64,000 nt of DNA from Bacteroidia bacterium (GTDB lineage: Bacteria; Bacteroidota; Bacteroidia; J057), in the NCBI GenBank assembly GCA_030430575.1, contig JAUIKF010000028.1:1-64000 (forward strand), in the 5' to 3' direction. Under the pieces are notes generated by a model, which saw only the letters and a program-made list of their open reading frames with translations, was not told where the DNA came from and searched no databases. Positions 50,240-57,884 of this stretch are shown here, piece after piece; positions within the stretch are counted from its first letter, which is position 1, and each line of letters begins with the position of its first letter. The translations under genes and the position numbers were made by a program.

Positions 50240-50908
50240 ATGTGGAAATTCAAATATGCGTGGCCAGTCTATATCTCTTTGATCCTATTTGTGAGCATTT
50301 GGATTGGAGGCATGATACAAATACAGCAAACATTAGAAGGGCAAATCGAAAATTTATGGATTGTAAGCCTTATTGGCTTCTTACTTTTAATTTGGCACCC
50401 CTTTGTATATGTCTTCTATTTGCAGAAAAATAGAATGAAAAATGGGCTATTTGGTGGGTTTATCGCATTCTTGATTTTGAGCATTGGGTTCCTAATTTGG
50501 ATTGTCATTATTTCTATAGAAATTCAATCGACAGGGGTAGTCCCTAGCTATTTATTTAGCCTATTTGTACTGTTCATTGTAGTTTTTAATGCTTTGCTTT
50601 TGGTACGCCATCTCAATAAAACTACCCGTACCGTCACAGAATGGATAAAGTGGGGGGGCAGTCACTTAGTCTTTGGAGGAATGCCGTTTTTTTGGGTGTA
50701 TGTGGTTTTTAAACAAAAGGGTACTTCACTCTTAGCAACAGATTTTGCCAAAATCACCTTTCTCATGGTATGGAACATCCTTTTCTTCGCCATCTTTTTC
50801 CTCAACTTATACGACCTCCATCGCCGAGACAAACAAAAACAAGCAGCTGATTATGAGCAGCTTGTATCGGAAATGGGTACAGAAGACCTCGGAGGATTTA
50901 GCGAGTAG
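50240..50908 (+). CDS. six-helix membrane protein of unknown family, paralogue of 44145-44771
   Basis: A 222-residue membrane protein. It begins MWKFKYAWPVYISLILF and ends FFLNLYDLHRRDKQKQAADY plus a short acidic tail, both nearly the same as in the protein at 44145-44771. The middle helices differ in sequence but not in spacing, so the two are paralogues about 6 kb apart. TATCTTTA at 50230 is a near -7 box immediately before the start. The last eight codons (EDLGGFSE) are encoded by the left arm of the 50884-50932 palindrome. No known family was recognised. Confidence 0.65.
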   Translation: MWKFKYAWPVYISLILFVSIWIGGMIQIQQTLEGQIENLWIVSLIGFLLLIWHPFVYVFYLQKNRMKNGLFGGFIAFLILSIGFLIWIVIISIEIQSTGVVPSYLFSLFVLFIVVFNALLLVRHLNKTTRTVTEWIKWGGSHLVFGGMPFFWVYVVFKQKGTSLLATDFAKITFLMVWNILFFAIFFLNLYDLHRRDKQKQAADYEQLVSEMGTEDLGGFSE

Positions 50909-50932
50909 TGTTGGTTAAATCCTCCGAGGTCT
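50884..50932. repeat. palindrome of the CCTCCGAGGT family overlapping a gene end
   Basis: AGACCTCGGAGGATTTA (50884-50900) and its exact reverse complement (50916-50932) form a 17-bp stem around a 15-base loop. The left arm and the start of the loop lie inside the coding sequence of the membrane protein gene, including its TAG stop (50906-50908). Related copies are at 101-144 and 40935-40967. Confidence 0.75.
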
Positions 50933-50948
50933 CACCGTGCTCAAACGC

Positions 50949-50988
50949 AAAAAACCGCCAACCCACAAATTGGACTGGCGGTTTTTTA
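50949..50988. terminator. bidirectional terminator between convergent genes
   Basis: AAAACCGCCA and TGGCGGTTTT form the stem, with A-run and T-run (TTTTTT) on the two sides. It lies 40 bases after the membrane protein stop and 16 bases beyond the stop of the convergent bacilliredoxin gene, serving both strands. Confidence 0.85.
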
Positions 50989-51004
50989 ATCTGCTAAGAT
51001 GGTC

Positions 51005-51421
51005 TTAGCAAAACTCGTCAAAGGCACCTTTGAGGTTGGCGGAGATCAAGGCAGCAGGGCGGCCTTCAATATGGTGACGCTCGATCATATGCACCAAATT
51101 GCCATCTTTGAACAGCGCAATAGCTGGAGAAGAAGGAGGATATGGCAACATGTGCTGACGCGCACGCTGTGTGGCTTCCATAGCAACTCCTGCAAATACG
51201 GTGTAGAGATTGTCAGGCTTCTTTTCATTTTGGAGGGCGTGGATGACGCCTGGACGGGCAGCACCTGCGGCACAGCCACAAACGGAGTTTACCACCATGA
51301 GGGTCGTGCCCTCTTTCTGGATAGCGACGTCTACGTCAGCCGCAGAAGTGAGGTCAGTTACCCCTGCATTGACTAGCTCGTCACGCATTGGCGTAGTTAG
51401 GTATTCAGGATATTGTGACAT
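51005..51421 (-). CDS. BrxA/BrxB family bacilliredoxin
   Basis: A 138-residue thioredoxin-like protein. Its active site is Cys48-Gly-Cys50 in NSVCGCAAGAARPG, the CGC form typical of bacilliredoxins (YphP/YqiW), which remove bacillithiol or similar adducts from oxidised proteins. Supporting segments are PMRDELVNAGVTDL at the N-terminus, MLPYPPSSPAIALFKDG and MIERHHIEGR. In Bacteroidota the thiol partner is presumably bacillithiol (established for some members). A good bidirectional terminator follows. No bshA, bshB or bshC gene is in view. Confidence 0.9.
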   Translation of the reverse strand: MSQYPEYLTTPMRDELVNAGVTDLTSAADVDVAIQKEGTTLMVVNSVCGCAAGAARPGVIHALQNEKKPDNLYTVFAGVAMEATQRARQHMLPYPPSSPAIALFKDGNLVHMIERHHIEGRPAALISANLKGAFDEFC

Positions 51422-51607
51422 AAGAGTTTATTGATTAATGAGATTGGGGACAAAATTAGCTAAAATTACCTAAGGAAACCCGAATGCGAGGAAAAGGTTT
51501 CTCAAATACGAACGCAAATTCAAGTTCAAACACAAACTCAAATTCAAGTTCAACCCCAAGTTTCCATATTTTAACTCCGCCCAATCTTCCCAAAACACAT
51601 CCCCTAT

Positions 51608-51639
51608 AAAAATTTGTGAGGCTTTGCGAACAAATTTTT
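51608..51639. repeat. AAATTTGT inverted repeat in the ruvB promoter region
   Basis: AAAAATTTGT and ACAAATTTTT enclose GAGGCTTTGCGA. The same sequence, in reverse orientation and with one base changed, is at 57310-57337. It lies just upstream of a TAACTTTA near -7 box (51642-51649) ahead of the ruvB start at 51670. Confidence 0.6.
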
Positions 51640-51669
51640 GCTAACTTTATTACCAAAATTACTAACTAG

Positions 51670-52686
51670 ATGCGAAACGAGATCCTCGATCCCCATGGAA
51701 CGGCCCCAGACCTAGAGCGCCAATTGCGCCCTCAGCATTTTGAGGAGTTCACCGGTCAGCTGAAATTGACCCAAAACCTCAAAGTATTTGTGAAGGCAGC
51801 CTTAGGACGGGGTGAGGCACTGGACCATGTGCTCCTTCATGGCCCGCCAGGCCTGGGCAAGACGACGCTCTCTTTTATCATCGCCAATGAATTGAATACC
51901 AACATTACCACAACTTCCGGACCTGTCCTGGAGAAGCCTGGGGACCTCGCAGGCCTCTTGACCAACCTGGAAGAAGGCGATGTCCTCTTCATCGATGAGA
52001 TTCATCGCTTGTCGCCCGTGATAGAAGAATACCTCTATTCCGCCATGGAGGACTTCAAGATTGACATCATGGTGGAGACGGGGCCCAATGCGCGGAGTAT
52101 AGAAATTGGGTTGAACCCATTTACGCTGATCGGGGCTACGACCCGTGCGGGTCTATTGACCTCGCCTATGTTGGCGCGATTTGGCATCAATGCCCGCCTC
52201 GAATACTACGACGCAGAGACCTTGCAACGGATTGTCCAACGCTCGGCGCGCGTCCTCGAAGTGCCTATCACTGCGAAAGCTGCCCTCGAAATTGCTCGCC
52301 GCAGTCGCGGCACACCGCGTATCGCCAATCGCCTCCTGCGCCGTACGCGGGACTTTGCCCAGGTAAAGGGAGACGGCAAGATCGACATCGACATTGCAAA
52401 AACTACCCTCGAAGCACTCGAAGTAGACGAAGCAGGCCTTGACGATATGGACAATAAAATCTTATTGACGATCATCGACAAATTCAAAGGAGGGCCAGTA
52501 GGCCTTAATTCCATCGCCGCCTCGGCAGGCGAAGAGTCGGAGACCATAGAAGAGGTCTATGAGCCATATCTGATCATGGAAGGATTCATCAAGCGCACCG
52601 CGCGGGGGCGCGTAGCGACGGAACGAGCCTATGAGCACTTTGGGCGGGTGAAGGGCCAGACGGGCGAAGCGCCGACGCTATTTTGA
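51670..52686 (+). CDS. ruvB: Holliday junction branch migration helicase RuvB
   Basis: A 338-residue AAA+ motor that drives Holliday junction migration with RuvA. Walker [10 protein letters not shown] (near residue 60), Walker [11 protein letters not shown], sensor 1 [13 protein letters not shown], arginine finger region [15 protein letters not shown], and C-terminal winged helix ([20 protein letters not shown]) are all present. N-terminal [12 protein letters not shown] is typical. The length matches E. coli RuvB. Its TGA stop is immediately next to the TAA stop of the convergent PLP enzyme, so no terminator separates them. ruvA and ruvC are not in the window. Confidence 0.97.
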   Translation: MRNEILDPHGTAPDLERQLRPQHFEEFTGQLKLTQNLKVFVKAALGRGEALDHVLLHGPPGLGKTTLSFIIANELNTNITTTSGPVLEKPGDLAGLLTNLEEGDVLFIDEIHRLSPVIEEYLYSAMEDFKIDIMVETGPNARSIEIGLNPFTLIGATTRAGLLTSPMLARFGINARLEYYDAETLQRIVQRSARVLEVPITAKAALEIARRSRGTPRIANRLLRRTRDFAQVKGDGKIDIDIAKTTLEALEVDEAGLDDMDNKILLTIIDKFKGGPVGLNSIAASAGEESETIEEVYEPYLIMEGFIKRTARGRVATERAYEHFGRVKGQTGEAPTLF

Positions 52687-53787
52687 TTAGCCATTTCGTC
52701 CGCGCATCCGAATCACTTCTCCATCCAGCGTCAGGTATTCTTGCATCAAATCTGCCGTCAGGCAGCTATGAATGGGCAGAATACCCAACAGGTCACCAGG
52801 CTTCACCTCCTGAAGGCTATCGCCTTCCCAGGTGATCGTACCGTGCTCTTGGGAGATGGCCTTTACATAGGCACCTGCCACAGGCGTGCCCCATTTGCCA
52901 TCTATGAATCGAACGATCCATCCAAATATGCGATGGCCATTTTCATCGATGATGGCGTCTTTGGAAAGGTGGACGGCCCCTCCATGGACAATGATTTCGT
53001 GACGGGAGGGATGAGTCTCTACGACGGGCACTGCCAGAGCTACTGCGATATCATCAACCTCACAGCTGCCGATTTGCACTTGCATGACATCGTAAAAAAT
53101 GAAATTGCCTGGCGTAATATGGGAGATGTCTGAAAAGTCATCTTGCGTGCTGCAAGAGGGGGTATCGCCAAGTCGGAGTTGGACATCATGCCCTTTAGCT
53201 GCGAAATGCGCTTTTACCTGCTGAAGTTTCGCTAATGTATCACGATAGATTGAGGAAATCTCAGCTACCCCACGTGCCGCATAGGTATGTCCTGGATGGG
53301 TGTAAAACCCCAATAGATTGAGGTTAGGAGCGTCAGATATGATCTGAACCAATGCTTCCAATGTTTCAGTATCAGATGCCAAAACACCTGTCCGTCCATA
53401 CCCTGTATCGACTTCTATCAAGCAATTGACAGGATATCTCATCCCTTTTCCTAAGGCTTTTGCCACCTCCACATCATTCACAAATACATTCAGCGATACC
53501 TTCCGTGCCAATTCATTTAATTGAAAAAACGCCAGGATATTCACAGGAAAGGCAATCGTGATGGATTCCCAGCCCATCGATACAAAATGGTACGCCATTT
53601 CAATCGACGAAACCGTGATTTCCCGAACACCGCGGGTTTTACCCCATTTCGCTATCTCAAGCGCCTGGTGCGTCTTGAAATGAGGCGCCAGCGTGACACT
53701 ATGACGAGCCGCCCGATCCACCATGCGGTCGAGGTTGCGCAAACAGCGTGCTTTATCGAGCAAGAGGGTTGGGGAGAAGAGGTTCAA
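52687..53787 (-). CDS. D-threonine aldolase / D-serine dehydratase-like PLP enzyme
   Basis: A 366-residue fold-type III PLP enzyme. The N-terminal alanine racemase-like barrel has the cofactor lysine in TLAPHFKTHQALEIA (near residue 40). The C-terminal DSD domain has the metal-binding His and Cys in GILPIHSCLTADLMQ and HEIIVHGGAVHLSKD. It probably cleaves or dehydrates D-3-hydroxyamino acids; which reaction is not decided by sequence. The start is taken as TTG 53787 (NLFSPTLLLDKARCLRNLDR); no ATG is near. The stop abuts the ruvB stop. Confidence 0.83.
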   Translation of the reverse strand: MNLFSPTLLLDKARCLRNLDRMVDRAARHSVTLAPHFKTHQALEIAKWGKTRGVREITVSSIEMAYHFVSMGWESITIAFPVNILAFFQLNELARKVSLNVFVNDVEVAKALGKGMRYPVNCLIEVDTGYGRTGVLASDTETLEALVQIISDAPNLNLLGFYTHPGHTYAARGVAEISSIYRDTLAKLQQVKAHFAAKGHDVQLRLGDTPSCSTQDDFSDISHITPGNFIFYDVMQVQIGSCEVDDIAVALAVPVVETHPSRHEIIVHGGAVHLSKDAIIDENGHRIFGWIVRFIDGKWGTPVAGAYVKAISQEHGTITWEGDSLQEVKPGDLLGILPIHSCLTADLMQEYLTLDGEVIRMRGRNG

Positions 53788-54006
53788 TGGTGAGGGGGGT
53801 TATTCAAAAATGGTAGAAGCAGTATCTTGAGCTTTAGGAGAGATTGACGAATATCGAACAAGGATTAATGATTTTAGAAGTAAAGATTAGAAGTAAAGAA
53901 AGAGGTTTTGATTAACCAAAAATCCAACTAGTTGACCTAACAGCCTAAACCGCTTTAACCTTCCCTCCTAAACTTAAAACCCAAAACCTAAAACCCCAAA
54001 CTTCCC
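53788..54006. other. 219-bp gap with AGAAGTAAA and CCTAAAACCC word arrays
   Basis: No gene seen. GATTTTAGAAGTAAAGATTAG-like words (about 53868-53902) are followed by AACC words (CTAACAGCCTAAACCGCT) and an array of AAACCCAAAACCTAAAACCC (53968-54003) that runs up to the stop of lipA. The last word is the complement of the GGGTTTT array at 1921-1985. Confidence 0.5.
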
Positions 54007-54897
54007 CTAAAGGCACCGCTCCGAATGATAACTCGAACGCACAAGCGGTCCACTTTCTACATACTTATACCCTAGCTCGTAAGCGTAGGCTTTGTAGTGG
54101 GCAAAAAGGTCTGGATGGATAAATTCATGCACGGGCAGGTGCATTTTCGTGGGTTGAAGGTATTGACCGATGGAGATCACATCACAATCGTGATCGCGCA
54201 GGTCTTGCAATAATTCATACACTTCCTCGGGGGTTTCACCCAAGCCTACCATAAAGCCCGACTTGGTACGAATGCCAGCGGCTTTGGTACGACGAATTTG
54301 TTCCAAACTACGGTCGTACTTGGCCTGAGGGCGTACGCGGCGATAGAGTCGTTTGATGGTCTCCATGTTATGAGAGATGATCTCAGGTGCCTCATCTGTG
54401 ATGAGTTTGAGGGCATCCCAGCGCGATTTCATGTCTGGAATCAGCGTTTCTAAAGTGGTAGTAGGACTGAGTTTCCGTACTTGGCTGATAGTCTCCGCCC
54501 ATATTTGCGCCCCACTATCTTTAAGTTCATCGCGGTTCACAGAAGTGATTACTGCGTGCTTCACGCCCATGAGTTTGATCGCTTCAGCGACACGCTGAGG
54601 TTCATCCGTATCGAGGCCCTTAGCACGTCCTGTGGCTACTGCACAGAAGGAGCAAGACCGCGTACAGGTATTGCCCAAAATCATGAAAGTAGCCGTTCCT
54701 GCCCCCCAACATTCTCCCATATTGGGGCATCGGGCACTTTCGCAGACAGTGTGCAGATTGTGCTCATCAATGAGCTTGCGCACATTGGTAAAGGTATCCC
54801 CATAGGGAAGTTTCACCCGCAGCCAAGCGGGACGAGGCCCATTTCCGGGCAAATTTTGACTCGTAAGATTCCCTATATCGATTGTCGTAATGGCCAT
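54007..54897 (-). CDS. lipA: lipoyl synthase
   Basis: A 296-residue radical SAM enzyme that inserts two sulfurs into protein-bound octanoyl groups to make lipoate. Both iron-sulfur clusters are readable: [12 protein letters not shown] for the auxiliary, sacrificial cluster and [10 protein letters not shown] for the SAM cluster. The C-terminal RSSYHSE serine, which also ligates the auxiliary cluster, is present. [20 protein letters not shown] and [18 protein letters not shown] are family landmarks. lipB is not adjacent. The upstream region is a GTTCAA word array and no promoter box was identified with confidence. Confidence 0.97.
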   Translation of the reverse strand: MAITTIDIGNLTSQNLPGNGPRPAWLRVKLPYGDTFTNVRKLIDEHNLHTVCESARCPNMGECWGAGTATFMILGNTCTRSCSFCAVATGRAKGLDTDEPQRVAEAIKLMGVKHAVITSVNRDELKDSGAQIWAETISQVRKLSPTTTLETLIPDMKSRWDALKLITDEAPEIISHNMETIKRLYRRVRPQAKYDRSLEQIRRTKAAGIRTKSGFMVGLGETPEEVYELLQDLRDHDCDVISIGQYLQPTKMHLPVHEFIHPDLFAHYKAYAYELGYKYVESGPLVRSSYHSERCL

Positions 54898-55218
54898 AAG
54901 AGAAGTTCAATTGTTCAACTAAGGAAAGTTCAAGCGTGCAACTAAGATAGGTTCAACTCGTTCAAGCGTTCAACTCGTTCAATTGTTTTAAGAGAAAGCA
55001 ATAAGGCTTGAACCTTTGAACCTAATTGAACCTTTGAACCTTTGAACCTTTTTGCGCCTGCAAATATAGCATTTTCTTTATTGGCTCGTTACTCCTAAGT
55101 TTGTACCTGTAAGGAATTTTTACTGGATAAATTGATTGATTTTTTTGTAAGAAAACCTATTTACTATGGACTATCAATCAAAGTTGTTTCCTAGAACACC
55201 CTAAAACCAACAAATCTT
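54898..55218. other. 321-bp divergent gap between lipA and a lipoprotein gene
   Basis: The left half is the GTTCAA/TTGAAC inverted word array (54904-55050). On the right, TAAGTTTG at 55096-55103 matches the TAnnTTTG box on the plus strand and may be the promoter of the lipoprotein gene, giving a leader of about 110 bases. TTGATTGATT words and a short AT-rich stretch follow. No gene seen. Confidence 0.55.
54904..55050. repeat. GTTCAA / TTGAAC word array with inverted arms
   Basis: The left arm (54904-54985) has nine GTTCAA words in phrases such as CGTTCAAGCGTTCAACTCG. The right arm (55007-55050) has TTGAACC repeated five times (CTTTGAACCTTTGAACC). The 20-base centre is AGAGAAAGCAATAAGG-like. 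It begins just upstream of the lipA start, so unlike most arrays here it sits at a 5' end. Confidence 0.7.
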
Positions 55219-55905
55219 ATGCAAAAAATTATTTGGATCTTCACCGCCCTAATCGCAGTCAGTCTGACGAGTTGTATCACCATTGAGGAGCGGTATACGA
55301 TCAAGAAAAATGGCTCGGGCCATATGGAGTATATCATTGATATGAGCGAAATGGCCTCCCTATTAGAAATGCTTCCCAAAGACGAAGACGATGAAGAAGC
55401 GGGAGACAACCCCTTGAGCGGACTATCTGAAGGGCTAGGCGGAGCAGATATGGGAGATATCGCTGCAAAATTAGAAGGGATGGAGGGAATCAGCAAAGTC
55501 ACTCAAATCACTGGAGACAACGAATTGTATATGGGAATCGGCTTTGACTTCAAAAGCGTAGAAGCATTGAACAATGCTGTAAGTTCCTTCAATGAAGGCG
55601 GAGGCATGACGCCCATTACCTTTGACGGGAAGAAATTTGTCCGCGAGCAAGAACTAGCTGGCGAACTTAATATGGAAGAATTGCTAGGTGATTCTGAAGA
55701 GGTAGATGCTGCCCAGATGAATATGTTTTTCACTCAGATGAAATACAAAGTTAGCGTCACATTCAAGAAGCCTATCAACGCCATCTACACCAGTGGCGAC
55801 GCCAAGTTCACGGACAAAAAGCATAAGTCTATGGAGGTCGAAACCTCTTTCAAAGAACTCTTTGAAGGAGAAAATCCCCTGAATTTTTCAGTGATCACGA
55901 AGTAG
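55219..55905 (+). CDS. lipoprotein of unknown function
   Basis: A 228-residue lipoprotein. MQKIIWIFTALIAVSLTSC is a type II signal with lipobox LTSC, followed by ITIEERYTIKKNGSGHMEYI, a beta-rich start seen in small Bacteroidota lipoproteins. Residues about 55-75 are acidic (KDEDDEEAGDN). The rest alternates short strands and helices without a recognised motif. It lacks the run of acidic residues next to the cysteine that marks surface export, so it may stay in the periplasm. The TAG stop is directly followed by the first base of array D. Confidence 0.7.
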   Translation: MQKIIWIFTALIAVSLTSCITIEERYTIKKNGSGHMEYIIDMSEMASLLEMLPKDEDDEEAGDNPLSGLSEGLGGADMGDIAAKLEGMEGISKVTQITGDNELYMGIGFDFKSVEALNNAVSSFNEGGGMTPITFDGKKFVREQELAGELNMEELLGDSEEVDAAQMNMFFTQMKYKVSVTFKKPINAIYTSGDAKFTDKKHKSMEVETSFKELFEGENPLNFSVITK

Positions 55906-56149
55906 GAGACCGCTCCCTGCGGTCGCTGCGAGAGGCGAGACCGTTCGGGCTGCGCCCTCACTGCGAGACCGCTCGCCTTTCAGGCTCGCTACGAGACAAG
56001 AGACAATAAGACCTGCCTTTGTCTCATAGTGAGGCGAGTCTTCGAGCCGAGCGGTCTCGCAGTGAGCGCTAGCGAACGATCTCGCAGGGAGCCCTTCAGG
56101 GCGACCGATCCCGCAGCGAGGGCTGAGTCTGCGAAGCCCGAGCGGTCTC
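55906..56149. repeat. GC-rich hairpin-spacer array D, complete, stop to stop
   Basis: Ends are GAGACCGCTC (55906-55915) and GAGCGGTCTC (56140-56149), exact inverted repeats. Left units are reversed and right units forward. The centre (about 55990-56030) reads GAGACAAGAGACAATAAGAC then TGCCTTTGTCTCATAGTGAG. Spacers include CCCTTCAGGG, CGCTAGCG and GGGCTGCGCCC, all palindromic and all different. It touches the TAG of the lipoprotein gene on the left and shares one base with the TAG of the small gene on the right (complement CTA at 56149-56151), so the element is the whole intergenic region. Confidence 0.85.
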
Positions 56150-56484
56150 TACCCCTTGATCCCCTTAAAAAAGTCTTCGACTCGGCTCAGCAGGCTGGCT
56201 TCCCAAGAACCGCTGTATTCTTGCCAATTCTCTTTCAAGGGTAGAATCGATGTGATATGCTGGGGATTGAGGATGATTTTGTCAGGATGTGGCTCCCATT
56301 CGTCGGAGTATTTCTTGGTCTCTCCCCCCATACTGACATGGGTCAAATCATCCAATAATATCCCTTCCCGCCGGGCCAAGGCCTCGGCAATCTCCGTAGG
56401 AGAATGAAGTGAAGTACCAATATATTGGGTTGAATTGCGGTCTACGAGCTCTGTCGTGCGGATGACGTACCAATATTTTGTCAT
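56149..56484 (-). CDS. small cytoplasmic protein of unknown function
   Basis: A 111-residue protein starting MTKYWYVIRTTELVDRNSTQ, with no signal peptide or membrane segment. The middle part (EIAEALARREGILLDDLTHV) suggests a helix, and IILNPQHITSILPLKENWQE a beta strand followed by polar tail. The pattern of a short, compact strand-helix-strand domain is clear but no family is recognised. It is convergent with the lipoprotein gene across array D and divergent from the secreted-protein gene to its right. Confidence 0.6.
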   Translation of the reverse strand: MTKYWYVIRTTELVDRNSTQYIGTSLHSPTEIAEALARREGILLDDLTHVSMGGETKKYSDEWEPHPDKIILNPQHITSILPLKENWQEYSGSWEASLLSRVEDFFKGIKG

Positions 56485-56605
56485 AAATAGGGGATTAATC
56501 GTATTTTTGTCATAACAACCCTCAATATGGGTCGTGGTTTTGAAAATAACTCTTAATTTTAACTTTAATTTTCATTTCGATTTTCATTCAGACTTACCCC
56601 CTAGC

Positions 56606-57172
56606 ATGCTAACCCCAAACTTTTCGCTTAAATCACTTGCTTGCTTCTTCCTTTTTGTCCTCTCTTTCTCTTTTATTTACGCCCAAAATCCTGGCATCAC
56701 CTTTGAAATTCGCAATGCCGAAGTCAAAGATGGCTACTACGAATTTGATGTGTACATGCATGCAGATGACGATGCTAGCCTACACATCCTGGGCATGCTT
56801 TACCTTCAATGCGATTCCTTGACCTTTGGGTCCATTTCCCCCAAAAACGACCTCAAACTCATCCACCTGGACTTGATGAAAGAGAAAGTCGAAGCCATCA
56901 ACAGCTATAAATACCGCACTTCGAATGTGATTTACAACAAAGGCATGCTCGTCATTTCCTGGGAAACGAGCTTTTTTGGGCAGGCAGGCGACATGCGCAA
57001 GCACACGGAAGTGCCCACTACCCCCACGCCGCTTTACCATGTAGCGATCAAAATCAAAAACCCCAATGCTACACCCCAGGTGACTTTCAATACGAAACTC
57101 ATGTCTGGGCAGCAGTTTTTCCTCCTCAACCAAAGCAATAAACCTACGCCGTATCGAGATTTGACGAAGTAG
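56606..57172 (+). CDS. secreted protein with a cohesin-like beta domain, unknown function
   Basis: A 188-residue protein. The ATG at 56606 gives signal peptide (LKSLACFFLFVLSFSFIYAQ); an upstream GTG frame would only translate AT-rich words into NFNFNFHFDFH. The mature part, ITFEIRNAEVKDGYYEFDVY then SLHILGMLYLQCDSLTFGS, resembles the cohesin-like or adhesin beta-sandwich at the N-terminus of some T9SS cargo proteins, and ends MSGQQFFLLNQSNKPTPYRD. No sorting domain follows, so the gene may be a truncated relative of a longer cargo protein (inference). Confidence 0.6.
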   Translation: MLTPNFSLKSLACFFLFVLSFSFIYAQNPGITFEIRNAEVKDGYYEFDVYMHADDDASLHILGMLYLQCDSLTFGSISPKNDLKLIHLDLMKEKVEAINSYKYRTSNVIYNKGMLVISWETSFFGQAGDMRKHTEVPTTPTPLYHVAIKIKNPNATPQVTFNTKLMSGQQFFLLNQSNKPTPYRDLTK

Positions 57173-57301
57173 CTTCCCCTAGGATTTTTTGAAGCGCTCA
57201 ACCCAACGCCTTGGCGTCACCCCGGAATTTTCCGACGCTTTGGGAGGGAAATATCCGGGGCCTCCATGACAAAAGTGTAGAAAACACTTTTTGGCGGGAG
57301 T

Positions 57302-57343
57302 TTCCGGATAAATTTGTTCGCAGAGCCTCACAAATTTTCCGGA
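57302..57343. repeat. second copy of the AAATTTGT element with TTCCGG ends
   Basis: TTCCGGATAAATTTGT and ACAAATTTTCCGGAA flank TCGCAGAGCCTC. The inner 28 bases are the reverse complement of the element at 51608-51639 apart from one base. It is within a 218-bp gap between convergent genes, in which no gene was seen; other CCGG-containing inverted words (57225-57300) suggest a decayed larger repeat. Confidence 0.55.
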
Positions 57344-57390
57344 ATGACGGAGGGCTAAAGTGAAAATCGTCATAAATGATTATTAATCAG

Positions 57391-57783
57391 TCAATTAACA
57401 ATATTCTTCAACACAGGCACCTTCTCCCTTTCTTGCCAAACCAAGATCGCACAGCAAACCAGGGTGATCACAGCCAGGGCAAATAAAGTGCCTCCATCCC
57501 CTTGCACCACAATCCCCAGTTGGGTGAGGTGTGACATAATGGCTCCGCCCATAAGTCCTAGGCCCAATACTGCGCCTATCCAGGTAGTCCTTGGAACCAG
57601 GATCAGAATAGCAGTAATCAATTCAGCGATGCCGATGCCTATTCGTCCTACGGGTTCTAGACCGAGCGTCTCAAAAATGTAGACAGATTCAGGCGCAGCA
57701 GAAAATTTAAAAAACAGGGTTTGGAGTAAGATGATAGCAGGAATGAGCCTTAATGCCCATTTAATGATGGATTGAGTGTTCAT
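57391..57783 (-). CDS. DoxX family membrane protein
   Basis: A 130-residue protein with four membrane helices. LRLIPAIILLQTLFFKFSAAPE, then GRIGIGIAELITAILILVPRT and GGAIMSHLTQLG are typical of the DoxX/DoxD-like family. Members are linked to quinone or thiosulfate metabolism or thiol stress in a few bacteria, but most, like this one, have no assigned substrate. The start at 57783 is ATG. It is divergent from the adenine deaminase gene with about 100 bp between them. Confidence 0.82.
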   Translation of the reverse strand: MNTQSIIKWALRLIPAIILLQTLFFKFSAAPESVYIFETLGLEPVGRIGIGIAELITAILILVPRTTWIGAVLGLGLMGGAIMSHLTQLGIVVQGDGGTLFALAVITLVCCAILVWQEREKVPVLKNIVN

Positions 57784-57884
57784 GGTTGATAATTATATGT
57801 GTATGCTAAGAATTCTCTGCAAGGATATTTATTAATCTTCACAAGAGTATCTCAAAAGCCTAAAAATCTTTTATTTTTACTTCC

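Noticed and set aside
56534-56605. Longer N-terminus (NFNFNFHFDFH) for the secreted protein
   Set aside because: It is a translation of AATTTTCATTT words; the ATG at 56606 gives a normal signal peptide.
57179-57373. 64-residue cysteine- and proline-containing minus-strand protein
   Set aside because: It lies wholly in a repeat-rich gap including the AAATTTGT element, with no promoter or conserved features.
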